15,292 bases of DNA. It comes from CAYJAZ01 sp964369165 (GTDB lineage: Bacteria; Desulfobacterota; Desulfovibrionia; Desulfovibrionales; Desulfovibrionaceae). Under the pieces are notes generated by a model that did no database searches, was not told the DNA's origin, and worked only from the letters and a program-made list of their open reading frames with translations. Positions 10,399-15,292 of the stretch are shown piece by piece. Numbering within the stretch: position 1 is the stretch's first letter; the number at the start of each line of letters is the position of its first letter. Location: assembly GCA_964369165.1 (NCBI GenBank), contig CAYJFE010000067.1, positions 1 through 15,292 of the forward strand, read 5' to 3'. The position numbers and the translations under genes were made by a program.

Positions 10399-13169
10399 TA
10401 ATGCGCGAGCAACCAATTCCGAGCTGCCGAATATTCAACTTTTAATGGAACAAGAAAATCTAAATTATCATGAAACTTCACATTTGACATAAGATATTCA
10501 AGCCTTTTGCCAGCTTGCTCAGCAAATTCTTGAGGAACTGACAAAATCAATTCGTCATGCACTTGCAAAAGAAGCTGTGCATCGTAAGATTTGAGTTCTG
10601 TGTCACTATAAACATTGAGCATAGCAATCTTTATTATATCCGCCGCAGAACCTTGAATAAGGGTATTGATAGCTTGCCTTTCTGCCAGCGTTTGCGCCAT
10701 TCTGCTTTGGCTAAATAAATCTGGCAATTGGCGACGTCGCCCAGCTAAGGTTACAACATAACCATTCTCTTTTGCTTCTTCAAGCGTGGAATCATAAAAA
10801 GCTTTAATGCCAGAAAATCTTTCAAAATAACGGGCAATAAAAGCCGATGCTTCCTTTGTGGAAACCTTTATATCTTGAGCTAGTTTGCGTGCTCCCATAC
10901 CGTACAAAAGTCCGAAATTAATAGTTTTTGCAGCTTGCCTCTGCTCAAGGCTCACTTCTTCAAGTGCAACATTATTTAATAAAGCTGCCGTTGATTTATG
11001 TATATCTTCGTCTTCTTTAAAAGCTTGCACAAGGCTTTCTTCTCTTGAATAATGCGCGAGTACTCGAAGCTCGATTTGCGAATAATCGGCAGAGATAAGT
11101 ACACGATTCTCTTCAGCAATAAAACAAGAGCGCACTCTTTGCCCAAGCTTGCCTTTTATAGGGATATTTTGCAAATTCGGGTTTGATGAAGAAAGGCGGC
11201 CAGTGGCTGTTGCCATCTGATTGAAAGTGGTGTGGATTCGTCCCTCATCGTCACTTAGCTTTGGTAAAGGCTCAAGGTAGGTAGAACGCAATTTTTCAAA
11301 TTTCCTAAAATCTAAAATGGCATCAATAATAGGATGCTCGTCTTGCAGCTTTTCTAAATTCTCTTGCGAAGTGGAAATTTGCCCACCCTTAGTTTTTGAA
11401 AGACTTTTCAATTGGAGGTGGTTGAATAAAATTTCGCCAGTTTGTTGTGCTGAACGTATATTAAATTCCTTGCCCGCTAATTTGTATATTTCATTTGTTT
11501 GAGCTTGCAGTTCTTTATTCACTTCTTCTAAAAATTCTTGTGTGCTTTGAATATCTAGCAAAATGCCCTTTTTCTCCATGCTTGCAAGCACAGGCACTAA
11601 TGGAAGTTCAAGCTTTTCATAAAGATTTGTAATCTTGGATTTTTCCATTTCTTTGAGAAAAATATCTTTCAAGGCTAGCGCAAGTGTGCCTGCTTTTTCA
11701 AAAGCTATATGCCTTGTTTTATCTCTAAAGAATGAAGAAATTTTTGGCCAAGAATAATCCCTTTGTTCAGGATTTAAAAGATAGGAAATAAGAGATAAGT
11801 CGTATAATTTAAATGTGTTGTTGTTCGAGTTCACGTTTGAGAACAAATCCGCATCGTCTTTAAATATTTCTTTTACATTAAAGCAAACAAAATTTTCAAA
11901 ATTGCTAAGAAACTCTTTCAAGGCATTTTTATCGCCTTCGTAGATAAATTCGACTTTATCTTTTGCTTTATAGGCAATATAAAAACCTTCGCCATTTCTA
12001 TCAATCAAAGAAGTTTGCAAAAGAGCAATTTCATTAACGTCCGCTATCTCATCACTGCTAGGAAGAAAAGTTCTTTTTTCAATTGTTGGCGCTTTTGAAT
12101 CTTCACTGAGAAGCGAATCGAAAAGACTCATTTGGTTAGATTCTTTGGCTTTTTTATTATTTGTTTGAGAAGATATTTCTTGCTCTTGAGTGCCTTTATT
12201 CTTTTCTTCCGCACTTTTTTCTTTATGGTCAGCCAATTCAATGCTTGATGGTTCGCAAATCGGAACAATGCCTTTTTGCGCTAAATACATAAGCTCTTTA
12301 TGAAGACTTGGCATTTCATAGGTTCTGAAAAATTCATTGCAAGCTTCAATATTTATACCCTTTAAAGCTAAATCTTCTTTTGCGATTTCTTTGCAACAGT
12401 CGGTGCTTAATGTCGTAAGCTGTCTATAGAGGAACATTGCATCAAGATTATTTTCAAATTTTGCTTTCACAGTTTTGGGTAAATTTTCAAAATTTTCTTT
12501 AATAGCTTCAAGAGTTGGAAATTCTTTAAATAGTTTTTCAGCGGTGACTGGGCCAACGCCTTTAATTCCAGGTATATTATCGCTAGAATCACCGATAATT
12601 GCTTGTAAATCAGGCCATTGCTCAGGTTTTAATCCGCTAGATTCTTCAAAGCTTTCTAAAGTGATTATTTTTGATTCTTTCGTTTTTGTAGTTGAAGGAT
12701 CCCACATCATAACATTTTTATGCAGGCATTGCTTCAGATCTTTATCAATCCCAACAATAACAACATTTCGCTCTTCTCTATATTTTTTTGCAAGGGAGGC
12801 TATGCAATCATCGGCCTCGCAATTTTTTGAAATTTCAAGGTGAAGACCAAAGGCTTTCACTAATTCTTCTATAGGCTCGAATTGCTGGACTAATTCTTCT
12901 GGCGTAGCAGATCTATTTGCTTTATATAAAGGATAAATATCGTGACGGAAATTTTTATCTTTGCCGTCTTTGATAAAGGAAAAATATTCTGGTTTTTCTT
13001 CTTTTAGAAGTTTTAATAAAACTCTTGCTACCGAATAAATTGCGCCAGTAGGAAAGCCATCAGCCCTTGTCATCTTCATATTGCCGTAAAAACCTTTATA
13101 AATAAAGGCAGACGCGTCCATCAAATATATTGGAGGAAGTTGAAAATTAAAACTATCTTTTAGAGACAT
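10398..13169 (-). CDS. polA: DNA polymerase I
   Basis: A 923-aa family A DNA polymerase for Okazaki-fragment processing and repair. Residues 1-300 are the 5' nuclease (LMDASAFIYKGFYG; EADDCIASLA; GIDKDLKQCL; IGDSSDNIPGIKGVGPVTAEKL). Residues 515-923 are the polymerase: motif A ISADYSQIELRVLAHYS (692-708), motif B RQAAKTINFGLLYGMGARKLA (744-764), motif C LQVHDELI (868-875), ending with the usual ARNWLLAH-type tail. The central 3'-5' exonuclease region (about 370-510) has lost the catalytic acids: IALLQTS replaces the D-x-E segment, FNVKEIF replaces N-L-K-Y-D, and the last D-x-x-x-D is absent. Proofreading is therefore probably inactive. A disordered, Lys/Glu-rich linker (310-365) holds QMSLF, a beta-clamp-binding type motif. 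The ATG at 13169 follows GAAGG by 6 bases. It is divergent from moeA. Confidence 0.96.
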   Translation of the reverse strand: MSLKDSFNFQLPPIYLMDASAFIYKGFYGNMKMTRADGFPTGAIYSVARVLLKLLKEEKPEYFSFIKDGKDKNFRHDIYPLYKANRSATPEELVQQFEPIEELVKAFGLHLEISKNCEADDCIASLAKKYREERNVVIVGIDKDLKQCLHKNVMMWDPSTTKTKESKIITLESFEESSGLKPEQWPDLQAIIGDSSDNIPGIKGVGPVTAEKLFKEFPTLEAIKENFENLPKTVKAKFENNLDAMFLYRQLTTLSTDCCKEIAKEDLALKGINIEACNEFFRTYEMPSLHKELMYLAQKGIVPICEPSSIELADHKEKSAEEKNKGTQEQEISSQTNNKKAKESNQMSLFDSLLSEDSKAPTIEKRTFLPSSDEIADVNEIALLQTSLIDRNGEGFYIAYKAKDKVEFIYEGDKNALKEFLSNFENFVCFNVKEIFKDDADLFSNVNSNNNTFKLYDLSLISYLLNPEQRDYSWPKISSFFRDKTRHIAFEKAGTLALALKDIFLKEMEKSKITNLYEKLELPLVPVLASMEKKGILLDIQSTQEFLEEVNKELQAQTNEIYKLAGKEFNIRSAQQTGEILFNHLQLKSLSKTKGGQISTSQENLEKLQDEHPIIDAILDFRKFEKLRSTYLEPLPKLSDDEGRIHTTFNQMATATGRLSSSNPNLQNIPIKGKLGQRVRSCFIAEENRVLISADYSQIELRVLAHYSREESLVQAFKEDEDIHKSTAALLNNVALEEVSLEQRQAAKTINFGLLYGMGARKLAQDIKVSTKEASAFIARYFERFSGIKAFYDSTLEEAKENGYVVTLAGRRRQLPDLFSQSRMAQTLAERQAINTLIQGSAADIIKIAMLNVYSDTELKSYDAQLLLQVHDELILSVPQEFAEQAGKRLEYLMSNVKFHDNLDFLVPLKVEYSAARNWLLAH

Positions 13170-13200
13170 AAAAAACCTTCTTTTACTCGTTTTGTGTTGC

Positions 13201-13258
13201 TATACTATACTCAAAATTTCAAATAGGAAAGGATTTAATTTGCCTTGAATATAGTATA
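13201..13258. repeat. Inverted repeat between polA and moeA
   Basis: TATACTATACTCAA (13201-13214) and TTGAATATAGTATA (13245-13258) are 14-base arms with one mismatch, separated by 30 bases. The right arm ends 3 bases before the moeA -35 box. It may be an operator or a pair of overlapping -10-like sequences. Confidence 0.5.
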
Positions 13259-13261
13259 AAC

Positions 13262-13289
13262 TTGACTTTTTGGCATTTCAAGCTAAAAT
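13262..13289 (+). promoter_or_regulatory. Sigma-70 promoter of the moeA fusion gene
   Basis: TTGACT (-35, 13262-13267; 5 of 6), a 16-base spacer, and TAAAAT (-10, 13284-13289; 5 of 6). It lies about 30 bases before the start codon. Confidence 0.65.
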
Positions 13290-13320
13290 ATTAAGCTAAG
13301 AAGAATAAAGGAAGGTTCGC

Positions 13321-15243
13321 ATGAAAAGAAATATATATTTGCAGACTTTAAAAATAGAAGAAGCTTTAGAAAAAGCAGCTCAAGCTTTTGATGTATCAAA
13401 TTATCTTAAAACAGAAATTGTGCCAGCACATAAAGCATTGCACAGGGTTTTAGCAAAACCTGTCTATGCAAAGCATTCTTCACCTCCCTTCCACTGCGCG
13501 GCAATGGACGGCTATGCTGTAAAGGCTGAAAGCACTTTTATGGCGCGTGAAAATAATCCCACTTTTTTGCATATGCACTCAGAATGTCAAGCTGTCAACA
13601 CAGGCAATCCTTTACAAAGCGATTTCAATGCTGTTGTAATGATTGAAAATGTGATTGAAAAAGACACGCATAATGGCATATTTATTGAAAGTCCTGTCTT
13701 TCCTTATCAGAACGTAAGGCGCATTGGCGAGGATATTGTCGCTACAGAGCTTTTATTTCCGCAACAAACTTACATCAAGCCATGGGATATAGGCGCGCTT
13801 TTATCTGCAGGTATTTGGGATGTGGAGGTCTACGAAGATTTTCGAGTCTGTATCATTCCAAGTGGGGATGAAATTTTAGATTTTGTTGACAAACCAAGCC
13901 CGAAAGCTGGCGAAGTTATTGAATCAAATTCGCAGTTGATTTCGGCATTACTTGAAGAAATTGGCTGTGTTTCGACAAGAGTTAAACCAGTAAAGGATAA
14001 TCAAATAGATTTATCAAATGCCCTAGAAAAAGCCTTAGACGAAGGCTATCATGCTGTTATTTTCTGCGCTGGCTCATCTGCTGGCTCAAAAGATTATACC
14101 AAAAGCATTATAGAAGAAAAAGGCGAAGTTTTGGTGCATGGCATTGCGGCTATGCCAGGCAAGCCCTCACTTTTAGGCAAATGCCCATCACTTTTTGGTG
14201 ATAGACTTGTTATTGGAGCGCCTGGTTACCCTGTTTCGACTCTTGTTTGCATTGAAGAATTAGTCATTCCACTTTTTACAAAAATAATGCATAAAAATAT
14301 GCCTATTAAAGACAAAATTGAAGTTGAGCTGACAAGAAATACTGTTTCAAAATTAGGCACAGAAGAATTTATACGTCTTGCCGTTGGTGAAGTTGAAAAT
14401 AGATTAGTCGCGACCCCTCTTTCAAAAGGGGCTGGCAATATAACTTCAGTGTGCCGCTCTCAAGCTGTGGCCGCAATTCCACTCAATACTGAAGGCATAG
14501 CCGCTGGTCAAAAATTAGAAGCTAAGCTCACTACTCATAAAGATTTATTAGAGAATACTCTTGTTTGTGTGGGCAGTCATGACAATATACTTGATCTTTT
14601 GCATGATGAGCTTATGAAGGAGGGTTATGCCTTTACTTCTTCTCATGTAGGAAGTTCAGGTGGAATAACAGCATTAAAAAATAAAGCCTGTCATTTTGCA
14701 GGTATGCACTTATTTGACCCAAAAACAAAGACTTTCAATTTTCCCTTCCTTGATTCCATGCTTCCAAATGAAGATTTAACTGTGATTAATTTGGTTTTGC
14801 GCCATCAAGGCCTTATAGTTGCAAAGGGCAATCCATTAAATATACAAGGCATTGAGGACTTGAAAAATGTGCGCTTTATCAATAGGCAAAAGGGTAGCGG
14901 AACACGCATTTTATTTGATCATAAACTTGAAGAAGCTGGAATAAAAGCATCTGAAATTGAAGGCTATCAAAAAGAAGAGTTTACGCATATGGCAGTTGCT
15001 GCAAATGTTTTGACAAATAGCGTTGATTGCGGAATGGGCATTCAAGCAGCAGCAAAAGCTTTAGATTTAGACTTTGTGCCTTTAGCGCTTGAAAGATACG
15101 ACATTGTTATTCCAACAGCTTATATGGAAGATCATCGCATTCAAAAAGTTTTAGAAATAATCAGAAAGCCAGCCTTTATTGAGAGAATTAATTCTCTAGG
15201 TGGGTATGAAACTGATTATATAGGGCAAGTGATGACTAAGTAA
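13321..15243 (+). CDS. moeA: MoeA-type molybdopterin molybdenumtransferase fused to a periplasmic-binding-protein-like domain
   Basis: A 640-aa cytoplasmic protein, about 230 residues longer than plain MoeA. Residues 1-405 are MoeA, which inserts molybdate into adenylylated molybdopterin: FHCAAMDGYAVKAE (57-70), RRIGEDI (133-139), IPSGDEI (179-185), GSSAGSKDYT (251-260) and MPGKPSLLGK (278-287) are all present. Residues 413-640 resemble a type 2 periplasmic binding protein core, with SHDNILDLLHDELM, SSGGITALKN, FINRQKGSGTRILFDHKLEEAGI (874 to 942 codons are not implied; the segment is near 533-555) and GMGIQAAAKALDLDFVPL. The fold is related to ModA and to LysR effector domains, and no signal peptide precedes it. 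This fusion is known in Desulfovibrio-like bacteria and some archaea and may sense or hold molybdate or tungstate. AGGAAGG precedes the ATG at 13321. It matters for Mo/W enzymes such as formate dehydrogenase. Confidence 0.9.
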   Translation: MKRNIYLQTLKIEEALEKAAQAFDVSNYLKTEIVPAHKALHRVLAKPVYAKHSSPPFHCAAMDGYAVKAESTFMARENNPTFLHMHSECQAVNTGNPLQSDFNAVVMIENVIEKDTHNGIFIESPVFPYQNVRRIGEDIVATELLFPQQTYIKPWDIGALLSAGIWDVEVYEDFRVCIIPSGDEILDFVDKPSPKAGEVIESNSQLISALLEEIGCVSTRVKPVKDNQIDLSNALEKALDEGYHAVIFCAGSSAGSKDYTKSIIEEKGEVLVHGIAAMPGKPSLLGKCPSLFGDRLVIGAPGYPVSTLVCIEELVIPLFTKIMHKNMPIKDKIEVELTRNTVSKLGTEEFIRLAVGEVENRLVATPLSKGAGNITSVCRSQAVAAIPLNTEGIAAGQKLEAKLTTHKDLLENTLVCVGSHDNILDLLHDELMKEGYAFTSSHVGSSGGITALKNKACHFAGMHLFDPKTKTFNFPFLDSMLPNEDLTVINLVLRHQGLIVAKGNPLNIQGIEDLKNVRFINRQKGSGTRILFDHKLEEAGIKASEIEGYQKEEFTHMAVAANVLTNSVDCGMGIQAAAKALDLDFVPLALERYDIVIPTAYMEDHRIQKVLEIIRKPAFIERINSLGGYETDYIGQVMTK

Positions 15244-15281
15244 AAAAAATCCCCTGATTCAAATGAGTCAGGGGATTTTTT
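15244..15281 (+). terminator. Intrinsic terminator after moeA
   Basis: Arms AAATCCCCTGA and TCAGGGGATTT (15247-15257 and 15268-15278) pair perfectly and are followed by T residues. The hairpin starts directly behind the moeA stop codon. Confidence 0.92.
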
Positions 15282-15292
15282 ATATATTTTGT

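Noticed and set aside
10208..10438. Minus-strand open frame of 76 codons across the repeat element and the end of polA
   Set aside because: It overlaps the polA 3' end out of frame, crosses the perfect terminator and the structured repeat, and has no ribosome binding site or recognisable product.
1..15292. tRNA, rRNA, insertion sequence or prophage genes
   Set aside because: None of the hallmarks (cloverleaf arms with a T-loop core, transposase or integrase motifs, rRNA core sequences) was seen on either strand; a computed scan would be needed to exclude them formally.

Overview
The window looks like a chromosomal stretch from a low-GC, Gram-negative, flagellate bacterium, most likely a host-associated or otherwise AT-rich relative of the Desulfovibrionaceae. 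The pointers are the MoeA-periplasmic-binding-like fusion, the class V aminotransferase, the small RRM protein, the PP-loop/NFACT-R fusion protein and the OmpA-type outer-membrane protein, a mix I associate with that group. This is inference from family knowledge; no 16S rRNA or tRNA gene is present to confirm it. Nothing resembling a phage, transposase or CRISPR array is visible. The content is mostly housekeeping.

Layout. Bases 1-74 are the last codons of rlmN (+). Two minus-strand genes for exported proteins follow: an unrecognised 158-aa secreted protein and a VWA-OmpA protein. A divergent plus-strand gene encodes a small flagellar rod-like protein. A 371-bp gene-free stretch (2444-2814) holds a terminator, a 100-N assembly gap and copies of a repeat. 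Next, on the minus strand, come a class V aminotransferase, an RRM protein, and a pair of sulfur/tRNA genes (miaB followed by a PP-loop thiolase-like gene). From 7306 a plus-strand cluster runs pgsA - ftsB-like - TPR protein - lipoprotein with tiny gaps or overlaps, pointing to one envelope/division-related transcript. polA (-) and a moeA fusion gene (+) are divergent and close the window. Intrinsic terminators follow five of the transcripts, and several near-consensus sigma-70 promoters can be placed.

The most interesting signal is a dispersed structured repeat of about 90 bp. Three full copies lie just downstream of rlmN, the aminotransferase and the lipoprotein, each in the sense direction of the gene it follows. 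Each copy has paired AGCGAA boxes, a hairpin with a 7-bp stem, the invariant linker AGTGAGGATTTTG, and a second hairpin. The hairpin arms differ between copies, but the changes are compensatory, so pairing is kept. At two loci the 3' end of the host gene is duplicated on the far side of the element (20 bp exact at the lipoprotein, 55 bp exact at the aminotransferase). This resembles an element that inserts at gene ends or multiplies by local duplication. The assembly gap falls exactly inside one such duplication.

Other points worth checking are two ribosome binding sites buried in inverted repeats (miaB and the ftsB-like gene), a PP-loop/NFACT-R fusion paired with miaB, a beta-clamp-like motif in a PolA linker next to a degenerate proofreading domain, and an orphan flagellar rod-like protein with a coiled-coil centre.
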